A stretch of DNA of 40,949 nucleotides from an uncultured Erysipelotrichaceae bacterium (GTDB lineage Bacteria > Bacillota_I > Bacilli_A > Erysipelotrichales > Erysipelotrichaceae). The stretch's first letter is position 1. Each line of letters opens with the position of its first letter. This document shows, piece by piece, positions 34,416-40,949 of this stretch. The position numbers were made by a program, and so were the translations under genes. The DNA is taken from contig CAMNFS010000014.1 of the NCBI GenBank assembly GCA_946537255.1, positions 1-40,949 of the forward strand. The letters are read 5' to 3'. Below the pieces are notes generated by a model. The model made no database searches. It worked only from the letters and a program-made list of their open reading frames with translations, and was not told where the DNA came from.

Positions 34416-35804
34416 ATGCAGTTTGACAGTGTTGGATTCTTTCTGGCGGCAGGGCCCGTCATTCTGATCAGTTATCTGTTTCCGCAGCGGATCCGGAACT
34501 GGTTTTTGGTATTGCTTTCGCTGCTGTTCTGCGCGGCGTTTTCCTGGTCATCTCTGTTTGTTCTTGTGGGACTGATCCTGGTGACCTATGGCTTTTCCAT
34601 TTTGCTGGAAAAAAATCCGTCGAAACCGCTGTTTGTTCTTGCCTGTATTCTCTGCGCGGGGCTTCTGGTTCTGTTTCGTTTCTATGATCCTTCATCCGGC
34701 ATCCTGTTTTCAAAACAGATCCCGTTTTCTTTCGCGGTGCCGGTCGGTGTTTCCTTTTATACCCTGAATGCCATCAGCTATCTCAGTGATCTTTATACCG
34801 GAAAACTGGAACGGAAGCTGCCGTTTGTGACACTGGCGCTGTTTCTTTCCTTCTTTCCGACTGTCACTTCCGGTCCTTTGATGCGGGCAGGGGAGTTTGC
34901 TCAGGAAGCGGACCGGGAAAAACCGTTTGCCTATGAGCCCATCCGGGATGGCTTTCTGCTTCTTTTAATCGGATATGTCATGAAGCTTGTGATTGCCGGA
35001 CGCTGCGCGCTGATGGTCAATCACGTCTATATGGATGAAAGCCTGAGGGGCTTTCCGGTGGTTCTTGCGGTTTTGCTCTACAGCCTGGAAATCTATACTG
35101 ACTTTGCCGGCTATTCCCTGATTGCCAAAGGCCTTGCAAAAGCGCTGGGGTTTGCGGTTCCGGATAATTTTCATCAGCCGTATTTTTCCGCTTCCATCCG
35201 GGAATTCTGGCGCCGCTGGCACATGTCGCTGTCCGGCTGGCTCAAGGACTATGTCTATATTCCGCTGGGTGGTTCCCATGGATCGCGATGGTTTAAATTC
35301 CGCAATCTGATCCTGACTTTTCTTGTGTCGGGATTCTGGCATGGAAGGGGAATGACCTTTCTTTTCTGGGGCCTTCTGCATGCACTGTTTCAGATCGGGG
35401 AGGATCTTTCCGCCTCCTTTGTCACATGGAAGAATCCGGATGGATTCGGACATCGGGCAGTGACCTTTTTGCTGGTCACCTTCGCCTGGATCTTTTTCGC
35501 AAGCACCGGCATGTCTCAGGCTCTTTCCATTCTTGCCCGCTGTTTCTCCCTTGAAAACTACGGGAGTATCTTTACCCCGGCAGTATGTGAATGGGGTCTC
35601 GATGCGCGCAACTGGTGCTTCCTCGGCGCGGGGCTTATGGTACTTCTGCCGGTTGATCTTATGGAATACCATGACATCAGCGTGCTGGCATGGTTTGGGA
35701 AACGGAACCGGTTTGAGAAGCTGATTCTGGTATGGATCTGTGTGCTTCTTGCAGTATTCTCTCTGAATCTTTCCGGAAGCGAATTTATCTATATGCAGTT
35801 TTAA
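34416..35804 (+). CDS. MBOAT-family O-acyltransferase, copy 2
   Basis: This 462-residue second MBOAT protein of the locus has about 10-12 hydrophobic segments. Signature blocks are FFPTVTSGPLMRAGEFAQEA, EFWRRWHMSLSGWLKDYVY (His near 269), PLGGSHGS and SGFWHGRG, whose His near 309 should be catalytic. It matches copy 1 at 26775 in order and spacing of these blocks but differs widely elsewhere, so the two may move different acyl groups or serve different acceptors. I chose the ATG at 34416, with GAGG 4-7 bases upstream, over an in-frame start at 34389 inside the GT2 gene. The SGNH partner follows 9 bases later. Confidence 0.93.
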   Translation: MQFDSVGFFLAAGPVILISYLFPQRIRNWFLVLLSLLFCAAFSWSSLFVLVGLILVTYGFSILLEKNPSKPLFVLACILCAGLLVLFRFYDPSSGILFSKQIPFSFAVPVGVSFYTLNAISYLSDLYTGKLERKLPFVTLALFLSFFPTVTSGPLMRAGEFAQEADREKPFAYEPIRDGFLLLLIGYVMKLVIAGRCALMVNHVYMDESLRGFPVVLAVLLYSLEIYTDFAGYSLIAKGLAKALGFAVPDNFHQPYFSASIREFWRRWHMSLSGWLKDYVYIPLGGSHGSRWFKFRNLILTFLVSGFWHGRGMTFLFWGLLHALFQIGEDLSASFVTWKNPDGFGHRAVTFLLVTFAWIFFASTGMSQALSILARCFSLENYGSIFTPAVCEWGLDARNWCFLGAGLMVLLPVDLMEYHDISVLAWFGKRNRFEKLILVWICVLLAVFSLNLSGSEFIYMQF

Positions 35805-35813
35805 GGAGATGGC

Positions 35814-37226
35814 ATGAAAGCAAAACCGCTGACAACACTGATACGGATTCTGATAAGCGCAGTGCTGGTCTTACTGCCGGTGTTTTTGATCTGCATGTAT
35901 ATCCGGCTGTTTCCGATGAATTACGCGGATGGCGAGGCACCGTATTATTTCTGGAACCGGGATGTTTCCAGAAGCAGTTCTGATCGCAGGTACCGGGTTC
36001 TCATTCTCGGCGATTCCGCCGCCAATGCGGCATACCTTCCGGAAGTGCTTTCCGAGGATACGATCAATCTTTCCCTGGGCGGAACAACCCCGGTGGAAAA
36101 CTATTATGTGCTTTCCGACTGGCTGAACGCGCATGAGGCTCCGGAAACCGTCTTTCTTTCCTTCATGGATTACCATATGATCTATGACAACATGTTCTAT
36201 GAACGGACCGTCTATGCCCATCGCCTTACCCCGTCTCAGGAAAGGGAGGTGCTTTCGGAAGCCAGGGACTGTCAGGATGAGAACATCGCCATAAAGGATG
36301 CGGAAGAGCAGCTGTTCCAGTATGATCATTACCTTCCTCAGAAATACCTTCCGGCACTTCTGAACGCAGGCTTTTCCAGCCGCCGGGCGGAAAATGAAGC
36401 GCATTACGCGGCTGTTTCCCTCCATCGGGGCGCCTATATCGGACTGAGTGATGCGGTCTATATGGATACGGATCCGAATGTCTATGACAGCTATGTGGTG
36501 AATCCGCTCTATGACCGCTATTACCGGAAGATTCTTGCGCTGTGCCAGGAAAAAGGCATTCAGGCAAGGATCATTTCTCTTCCCAAAACCGGAAATTCCG
36601 TACTGACGGAACGCTTTCATAATCAGCGGGACGGTTATTATGAAGCGCTTGCGGAGGAGTATCCGTGTGCGCAGTATGATGCCAGAATTGAAACGATGGA
36701 CAACCGCTGTTTTCTCGACTGGGAACATTTCAATACCAGCGGTGCATGGCTGTTTTCCAGCCGTCTGAGACGCATGTATCCCGATGTGTTTCATGAGGAA
36801 GTGCCGAGTGATGAAACCCTGATCGGCCAGCTGGAATATCTGAAGCTGATTCCCCAGCCGGACCAGCTCCTGAACTGTCTGAACAACGATTACTTTTCCG
36901 CGCTTCTGATTACTCAGGATTCCCGGCTGGCCCTTCTTTCCGGGGCGGAAGATACCGGAATCCGTCTTGGCAGCAAGACCATCTGGCTGAAAAGCAGGGT
37001 CATTGAAAAGGTGCTGTATAACGAAAACGACGGACGCGATACATCCGTCAGCTTTGTGATCAATGAAGACGGCAGTCAGGCAGTCCGTCTTGGTGAAAAC
37101 TGGCTTCCGGTTACCGTGGATGATTATGCCGGAGCTACCGTCATTCTCTTAAGTCATCGAAACAGCGCGGCAGCGGAAGTGCGCAATTATCTCAAGGACG
37201 GTACCGGATATGTTCTGAAGAAATGA
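35814..37226 (+). CDS. SGNH-type acyltransferase partner of MBOAT, copy 2
   Basis: This 470-residue protein has one N-terminal membrane anchor (about residues 9-33) and an extracytoplasmic SGNH domain. Block I is VLILGDSAANAAYLP (nucleophile Ser68), followed by INLSLGGTTPVENYY, and the Asp-x-x-His block is FLDWEHFNTSGAWLF. A C-terminal extension of about 150 residues follows the catalytic block, as in the copy at 28138. AAGGAG stands 5 bases before the ATG, and it is coupled to the MBOAT gene 9 bases upstream. It is the last gene of the long plus-strand run. No terminator with a clear T-tract follows; a weak GGGGAAA/TTTCCTC hairpin is near 37236-37265. Confidence 0.85.
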   Translation: MKAKPLTTLIRILISAVLVLLPVFLICMYIRLFPMNYADGEAPYYFWNRDVSRSSSDRRYRVLILGDSAANAAYLPEVLSEDTINLSLGGTTPVENYYVLSDWLNAHEAPETVFLSFMDYHMIYDNMFYERTVYAHRLTPSQEREVLSEARDCQDENIAIKDAEEQLFQYDHYLPQKYLPALLNAGFSSRRAENEAHYAAVSLHRGAYIGLSDAVYMDTDPNVYDSYVVNPLYDRYYRKILALCQEKGIQARIISLPKTGNSVLTERFHNQRDGYYEALAEEYPCAQYDARIETMDNRCFLDWEHFNTSGAWLFSSRLRRMYPDVFHEEVPSDETLIGQLEYLKLIPQPDQLLNCLNNDYFSALLITQDSRLALLSGAEDTGIRLGSKTIWLKSRVIEKVLYNENDGRDTSVSFVINEDGSQAVRLGENWLPVTVDDYAGATVILLSHRNSAAAEVRNYLKDGTGYVLKK

Positions 37227-37423
37227 TTCAGATGCTGGGGAAACGGCTTTAGCCATGGCTTTCCTCTGTCTCATGACGGACAAACCGGAAATCGCAGCAG
37301 TCCCCGCCCTGACACAGGGTTTTGGTGCGGATGAAATCCATGAAGGGAAGGGAACCGCAGTTGATGATATCCGCTTGGCAGCACATACTGCCGAGCTTCA
37401 TCAGATCATGCATGGCATGGAAT

Positions 37424-37602
37424 GTGCAGGAATTGCATATCTTGATATTGCAGAATATGCATATTATGCATATTTTCTGTTACTTGATGTGCAGAAAATG
37501 CTTTTTTAGAGAATGGACAGGATGCAGAAAATACAGACAGGAATAAAGATGATATGCAAATTCTGCATTTTGAAAATTGACAGGACATGCAGATAATGCA
37601 TA
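37424..37602. promoter_or_regulatory. Phased array of TGCA-N5-TGCA operator boxes
   Basis: The 404-base gap before the XRE-nucleotidyltransferase gene holds thirteen TGCA words between 37409 and 37625. Six boxes of the form RTGCA-N5-TGCAT, some with one degenerate arm, start at 37424, 37457, 37489, 37522, 37554 and 37587. Steps are 33, 32, 33, 32 and 33 bases, or about three helical turns. An extra box at 37448 overlaps the second, and a half box at 37621 precedes the ATG. Every box is a dyad with arms 9 bases apart. The last box fills the spacer of the promoter. The likeliest reader is the XRE domain encoded next door (inference). Confidence 0.75.
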
Positions 37603-37606
37603 TTCT
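37577..37606 (+). promoter_or_regulatory. Promoter of the XRE-nucleotidyltransferase gene
   Basis: A perfect TTGACA (37577-37582) is followed after 18 bases by TATTCT (37601-37606). The operator box at 37587-37601 lies in the spacer, where bound repressor would block RNA polymerase. The ATG is at 37631, with a weak AGGTG 13 bases upstream. Confidence 0.65.
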
Positions 37607-37630
37607 ATTGATAGGTGAAAGTGCAAAGAT

Positions 37631-38137
37631 ATGTCGGAACTCAAGGAATGCAGAATCAGAAAACGACTGACGCAGCAGGAGGCTGCCTCCTGGATCGGTA
37701 TTTCTCTGCGTTCCTATGTCACCTATGAAAATGACATCTCGAAGAGAAGCACACCGAAGTACCGCTTTCTGATGCAGGAAATGGAACGGCTGAATCCTCT
37801 GGATGAGGAACACGGCATCCTGACCGTGCGGGAAATCCGTTCTGCCTGTGAGGAGGTATTCTCACAGAGCCCGGTCGATTGTTGTTTCCTGTTTGGCTCT
37901 TATGCGGAAGGAACGGCGAAGGAGGGGAGTGATGTGAATCTTGTCATCTCCTTCAGTCAGGAACCGCGGGTTCAGCTTTGGGAAGAGGAACTGGAATCCA
38001 TGCTTCATAAACGCGTTACCTTGCTGGATGTAAAAGACCTGGCCAATAATGAAACACTGATCCGGCAGGTGCTGAAAGGAGGAATCCGAATGATTCCGCA
38101 GACGGACAACGTCAGCGGAAAAAAAAGACCTGAATAA
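37631..38137 (+). CDS. XRE-family HTH fused to MntA-like nucleotidyltransferase
   Basis: This 168-residue two-domain protein has a helix-turn-helix of the XRE type at residues 5-55 (RIRKRLTQQEAASWIGISLRSYVTYEND). Residues about 68-155 form a minimal nucleotidyltransferase domain with FLFGSYAEGTAKEGSDVNLVI. The family motif is GS-x10-D-x-D; here G89, S90 and D101 are present but the second Asp is Asn103, so catalysis may be lost or altered. MntA proteins act as antitoxins that AMPylate HEPN toxins. No HEPN gene is adjacent: upstream is the operator array, downstream a secreted protein. The HTH and the boxes suggest autoregulation. Confidence 0.85.
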   Translation: MSELKECRIRKRLTQQEAASWIGISLRSYVTYENDISKRSTPKYRFLMQEMERLNPLDEEHGILTVREIRSACEEVFSQSPVDCCFLFGSYAEGTAKEGSDVNLVISFSQEPRVQLWEEELESMLHKRVTLLDVKDLANNETLIRQVLKGGIRMIPQTDNVSGKKRPE

Positions 38138-38189
38138 ATTCTCAGAAGAAATGACAGTCATAAAGATTGCTTTGAAAAAGGAGGAAAAG

Positions 38190-39140
38190 ATGAAAAAACT
38201 GCTTCAGAGACTTCTCGCATGCACCTGTGCTTTTGCCGCAGTCATGTTGACCTACGCGGTACCGGCTCAGGCTCAGCTCAACGGCGGCGGCCCTTACGGG
38301 GACATCGACGGCTATTACACCTGGGAGATCAATGGGAAAGGATGGACCGTCTATTCCCAGAACGGATATTCCTGGATCTATGATGACCGCGGCAACCGGA
38401 CATATCTGGATGCCTATGGCAATCAGCTTTACAATGTGACCCCGGCAGCTGCCAAGACGATTACCCAGTACAGTCTGACCTACAACAGCACCTACAATGG
38501 TGTGGTTGTCTATTCCAACCCGGACGGCAAGCTGTATACCGTCAGCAGTGACGGACGTCTGAACGCGGTCGGCGGCTCTGCACCGGCGCCTGCCCCGCAG
38601 CCTGCCGCAAACAACTACACGTTCTTCTATTCCTTCACCACTCCGAGCGGGTACAACATCTATACAGATGAGCGCGGCAACAACTGGTGGTTCGCGGCCG
38701 GCGGTATCCCTAACCGCTGGACAGGCGGATATCCTGCCGGAAGCTATTGGAAACAGGGCATCGGCAACTACACGTATTACTTCTCCTATGTTTCCAATGA
38801 AGGCTACTATATCTATACCGATGACTACCATAACTTCTGGTGGTTCAGCGCGGATGGAACACCGCACATGGTCAGCAGAGGCAGCGGCGGAGGATCCGGC
38901 GGTGACCGTGATCCGAACGTGGATTATACCCGTACCAATACCCTGACAGCGGATGGTCAGAAACAGATTGTCTATGTCGGCCAGTACTGGAAGGCACCGT
39001 CCACCGTATCCTGGACACCTGCGGGATGCCGTCTGCTTGGCTGGGACTATGCGGAAGGCACCGGCTATGTCCGCTGGAAACCGGGCGCATCCATTAAGAA
39101 TACCGGCCAGGATCTGATGCTGTACGCGGTTTACGGATAA
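38190..39140 (+). CDS. Secreted aromatic-repeat protein with Flg_new-like C-terminus
   Basis: This 316-residue protein has a signal peptide (MKKLLQRL...PAQA, cleavage likely after Ala28). The mature part is rich in Tyr, Trp, Gly and Asn. Related units are seen: DGYYTWEINGKGWTVYS; YNGVVVYSNPDGKLYTVSSDG; SGYNIYTDERGNNWWFAAGG; and EGYYIYTDDYHNFWWFSADG, the last two being about 60 residues apart. A PAPAPQPAA linker (near 138) and a Gly/Ser linker separate regions. The last 65 residues (PAGCRLLGWDY ... WKPGASI ... DLMLYAVYG) resemble the InlB B-repeat/Flg_new module of surface proteins. AAGGAGG lies before the ATG at 38190. There is no LPXTG motif, so it is secreted or loosely wall-bound. The ligand is unknown. 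Confidence 0.82.
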   Translation: MKKLLQRLLACTCAFAAVMLTYAVPAQAQLNGGGPYGDIDGYYTWEINGKGWTVYSQNGYSWIYDDRGNRTYLDAYGNQLYNVTPAAAKTITQYSLTYNSTYNGVVVYSNPDGKLYTVSSDGRLNAVGGSAPAPAPQPAANNYTFFYSFTTPSGYNIYTDERGNNWWFAAGGIPNRWTGGYPAGSYWKQGIGNYTYYFSYVSNEGYYIYTDDYHNFWWFSADGTPHMVSRGSGGGSGGDRDPNVDYTRTNTLTADGQKQIVYVGQYWKAPSTVSWTPAGCRLLGWDYAEGTGYVRWKPGASIKNTGQDLMLYAVYG

Positions 39141-39151
39141 GACGACTGATG

Positions 39152-39179
39152 AGAACTGTTCTTCGGAGCAGTTCTTTTT
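39152..39179 (+). terminator. Terminator of the secreted-protein gene
   Basis: AGAACTGTTC (39152-39161) pairs with GAGCAGTTCT (39166-39175), one G-U pair, around a TTCG tetraloop, and runs into five T residues (39175-39179). Confidence 0.9.
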
Positions 39180-39188
39180 CTTACAGGA

Positions 39189-39213
39189 AAGAACCATGCG
39201 GCGCATGGTTCTT
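39189..39213 (-). terminator. Terminator of the serpin gene
   Basis: AAGAACCATGC (39189-39199) pairs perfectly with GCATGGTTCTT (39203-39213) around a three-base loop. On the minus strand it lies 38 bases past the serpin stop codon. The U-tract is weak (TTCTTTCC), so confidence is lower than for its neighbour. Confidence 0.6.
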
Positions 39214-39251
39214 CAAAGAGAGTATCTGTAATGTGCAGAACATATGGAAAG

Positions 39252-40553
39252 CTATTCCACAATCTGTCCAAAGAACAGAGGCTCCGGGGTTCCGTTGTCA
39301 GTAAAGAGGATGAAGTGGAAGGGATGATCTGCCTTGAACACCTTGATAATCGGTTCTTCTTCAAAGGGTGCAGCACCTTCCGTCATCGCGATGACAGTTG
39401 CGGCGGCTGCCTCAATACCGCTTTCTTCTGTTTTGATCCGCGCCTTCTGTATGATATCCGTAATATACAGTTTCATCTCTTCGCTCATGATGGAAAAATC
39501 CGCATTGGATGTAAAAGCAAGCTCTGCGCCGCGGGCCTTGCAGAAATCGATCAGCTCATTTTCAGAAAGAGAGGTTTCCGTTTCAAACTTCGGCAGGGTG
39601 ACGTCAACGGTCTCAAGACTTGCGGAGCGAAGCTTTTCCATTGCGTTTTCCGAATTGCCTAATATAAACAGTGCATTGACACCGCCATGCATGGGAAGGC
39701 AGACCATTGTTGTTTCATCATCTTCGTAAAACGCAAATTCACTTCTCTGATGCATGAACTCCTTTTTTACGATTCGCTGATCACTGGCAGTAAAATCACC
39801 TTCTCTGGTCAGATATTCATCGAATGAATCTATCCAAGCGCTGCGCAGATAAAGTGCATTCGCCAATAAGAGATCAGAAGAAGAGAGGTCATTGCTGATC
39901 TTTGGAATAAGGCCATTGGTATTTTCACTGATCCAGCCGTTTACCGCATCAGTGATCCTGTTTTCCGGGACGTTCTCTGCCACAGCACCGTAATGTTCCT
40001 TTACATATGCCTGATACGTATTCGAAAGTTTCCCGGTGGATTTTGTGTTGCGCCAAATGGAATTAACAAGACGGAACGCGCCATCCGGTGCTTTTTCAGA
40101 ATCCCCATAGTACTTCTTGTTTTCTTCAAACTCATCTGCTGCGTTTTTCAGCCACTGGTTAAATCTGTTTTCCGAGGCGGCAACTGAGGAATACCATTGG
40201 TTCAATTCCTCCATGCTGGAAAATCCCATTGCGGTAAGCAGTTCAGCCTTTGTGTCGCTGTCAGCGCCGGCAGCCGCCAGCGCCAGAGCGGCACGGAAGG
40301 AGGTGGGTGAAATGATGTAGTTCTGATTCTGATAGCCTTTATCTTCAATAAAGCGAATCAGTGAAGCAGTAAAGTCATCTGTTTCGTGTGAATTCGGAGA
40401 CATGACTGAAGATGGCTCTTCTGTTTTCTGTACAATAGGCTGATCCGTTGACAGCGGTGTTTCCTGAGGCGATGAATGTGCCGTACCGCATCCGCTCAGC
40501 AGTGCCGCAAAAGCAAATAAAACTTTCTTAAAAGAAAACGATTTTTCCCTCAT
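39252..40553 (-). CDS. Serpin lipoprotein (serine protease inhibitor)
   Basis: This 433-residue protein has a lipoprotein signal ending LLSGC (lipid-bearing Cys22), a Ser/Thr/Pro-rich linker of about 40 residues, then a full serpin fold: NYIISPTSFRAALALAAAGADSDTKAEL, LVNSIWRN, LANALYLRSAWIDSF, VTLPKFETET and FKADHPFHFILF. The reactive-loop hinge EESGIEAAAATVIAMT (from residue 376) has the small residues needed for loop insertion, so it is probably inhibitory. By canonical counting P1-P1' is Gly393-Ala394 (TEGAAP), which would suit an elastase-like protease; loop-length variation could shift this. The start at 40553 has AAAGGAG about 7 bases upstream and places the lipobox correctly. It would be anchored outside the membrane. 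Confidence 0.93.
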   Translation of the reverse strand: MREKSFSFKKVLFAFAALLSGCGTAHSSPQETPLSTDQPIVQKTEEPSSVMSPNSHETDDFTASLIRFIEDKGYQNQNYIISPTSFRAALALAAAGADSDTKAELLTAMGFSSMEELNQWYSSVAASENRFNQWLKNAADEFEENKKYYGDSEKAPDGAFRLVNSIWRNTKSTGKLSNTYQAYVKEHYGAVAENVPENRITDAVNGWISENTNGLIPKISNDLSSSDLLLANALYLRSAWIDSFDEYLTREGDFTASDQRIVKKEFMHQRSEFAFYEDDETTMVCLPMHGGVNALFILGNSENAMEKLRSASLETVDVTLPKFETETSLSENELIDFCKARGAELAFTSNADFSIMSEEMKLYITDIIQKARIKTEESGIEAAAATVIAMTEGAAPFEEEPIIKVFKADHPFHFILFTDNGTPEPLFFGQIVE

Positions 40554-40579
40554 AATGGTCTCCTTTGAATACCGTTGAA

Positions 40580-40607
40580 CAGGTACCTGAATCCAATATG
40601 ACATATT
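40580..40607. promoter_or_regulatory. Two short palindromes upstream of the serpin
   Basis: CAGGTACCTG (40580-40589) and AATATG-A-CATATT (40595-40607) lie 27-54 bases before the serpin ATG. Either could be an operator for this gene. No promoter boxes are clear enough to call. Confidence 0.3.
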
Positions 40608-40949
40608 TTACGTCAGTCGTCACAGGCGGTGTTAAGGTTTCCGTGGCTGATACGGATGGAAAGAAGCCTGGCAGTACGATTGTCTCCTGAATGAATCAGA
40701 ACGGGACCGTTCTGGACAAAAAATGCCATTGCCAGCTCCGGTGATGTGATTACCGCAGCCATTCAGGGCAAGGAAAGCTATACCGGAACTGATTCTGTAA
40801 TATATGGAGTCACAGGCAGGATACGCGATCTTTTCAGGGGGAAGATCACGCCCGTCAAGACAATGGAATACACTGGATATGCGGCGGAGATTGATCCGGC
40901 AGAGGACATTCTCTCCGCGACGATCGCAGGCGGAACGCTGAAGCATGGT
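40598..40949 (+). pseudogene. Frameshifted fragment of a repeat-bearing surface protein, runs off the right edge
   Basis: Two neighbouring plus-strand frames together read like surface-protein Ig-like repeats. Frame one starts at an ATG at 40598, reads MTYFTSVVTGGVKVSVADTD and stops at 40688-40690. Frame two, shifted by one base, is open from 40695 to the window end and reads SYTGTDSVIYGVTG, then KTMEYTGYAAEIDPAED and SATIAGGTLKHG. The YTGT...Y.V...YTG...G..L..G pattern is common in repeats of large Gram-positive adhesins. Neither frame has a ribosome site or a signal peptide. I read it as a degraded 3-prime or internal remnant. Frame two might continue outside the window. Confidence 0.45.

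Noticed and set aside
37255-37509. 84-codon plus-strand frame between the SGNH gene and the operator array
   Set aside because: No ribosome site, no recognisable protein, and its 3-prime half is translated operator array.
37424-37602. Regular repeat spacing suggestive of a CRISPR array
   Set aside because: The conserved box is only about 15 bases and itself a dyad, the intervals are 17-18 bases and contain promoter boxes, and no cas gene is near.
40632-40946. 104-codon minus-strand frame at the right edge
   Set aside because: The opposite strand reads as surface-protein repeat sequence, and the minus frame has no start signals or recognisable features.

Overview
The window looks like a chromosomal segment of a low-to-mid GC Gram-positive bacterium (Bacillota), plausibly a gut or oral member of the Erysipelotrichia. 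The lineage is an inference. It rests on groESL under CIRCE elements, TTGACA/TATAAT and TGnTATAAT promoters, GGAGG-type ribosome sites, LicD, YfhO and DUF2304 proteins, an LSGC lipobox lipoprotein, and no outer-membrane genes. No rRNA, tRNA, insertion sequence or CRISPR array was found.

Layout. 1-299 (-) is the start of a small membrane protein. 363-2500 is the heat-shock groES-groEL operon with two CIRCE sites and tandem terminators. 2616-5957 is a three-gene cassette: an IspD/TarI-like cytidylyltransferase, an acetolactate-synthase-like TPP enzyme and a LicD phosphotransferase. 6045-8704 (-) is a glycosyltransferase/flippase pair. 9128-16665 holds glycosyltransferases, a UDP-HexNAc 2-epimerase, a large unknown membrane protein, a DPM1-type GT2 with DUF2304, and a lipid kinase. 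17063-26216 is a run of large multi-pass proteins: YfhO on minus, then two tandem paralogues of an unrecognised family and two DUF6056-like proteins on plus. 26218-37226 is a run of same-strand genes containing a HAD phosphatase, two MBOAT-SGNH acylation pairs, two GT2 and one GT4 enzymes, and an O-antigen-polymerase-like protein. 37424-38137 is an orphan XRE-nucleotidyltransferase gene preceded by a phased operator array. 38190-40949 encodes a secreted aromatic-repeat protein, a serpin lipoprotein and the remains of a surface protein.

How the genes may work together (inference). Most of the window makes and decorates a surface glycan or teichoic-acid-like polymer. Cytoplasmic GT2/GT4 enzymes build it, a flippase exports it, and a polymerase-like protein extends it. 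The DPM1-like GT2 plus DUF2304 would supply polyprenyl-phosphate sugars to the GT-C-like membrane proteins outside the cell. MBOAT-SGNH pairs would add acyl groups, and LicD would add a phospho-substituent from a CDP-activated precursor made by the first cassette. The lipid kinase could recycle diacylglycerol from lipoteichoic acid synthesis.

The most unusual signals are the 32-33 bp-phased TGCA-N5-TGCA operator array before the XRE-nucleotidyltransferase fusion, the cytidylyltransferase/TPP-enzyme/LicD cassette, the tandem NDDELMN membrane proteins, and several strong -10 elements placed only 6-11 bases before start codons that lack a Shine-Dalgarno sequence, which suggests leaderless mRNAs.
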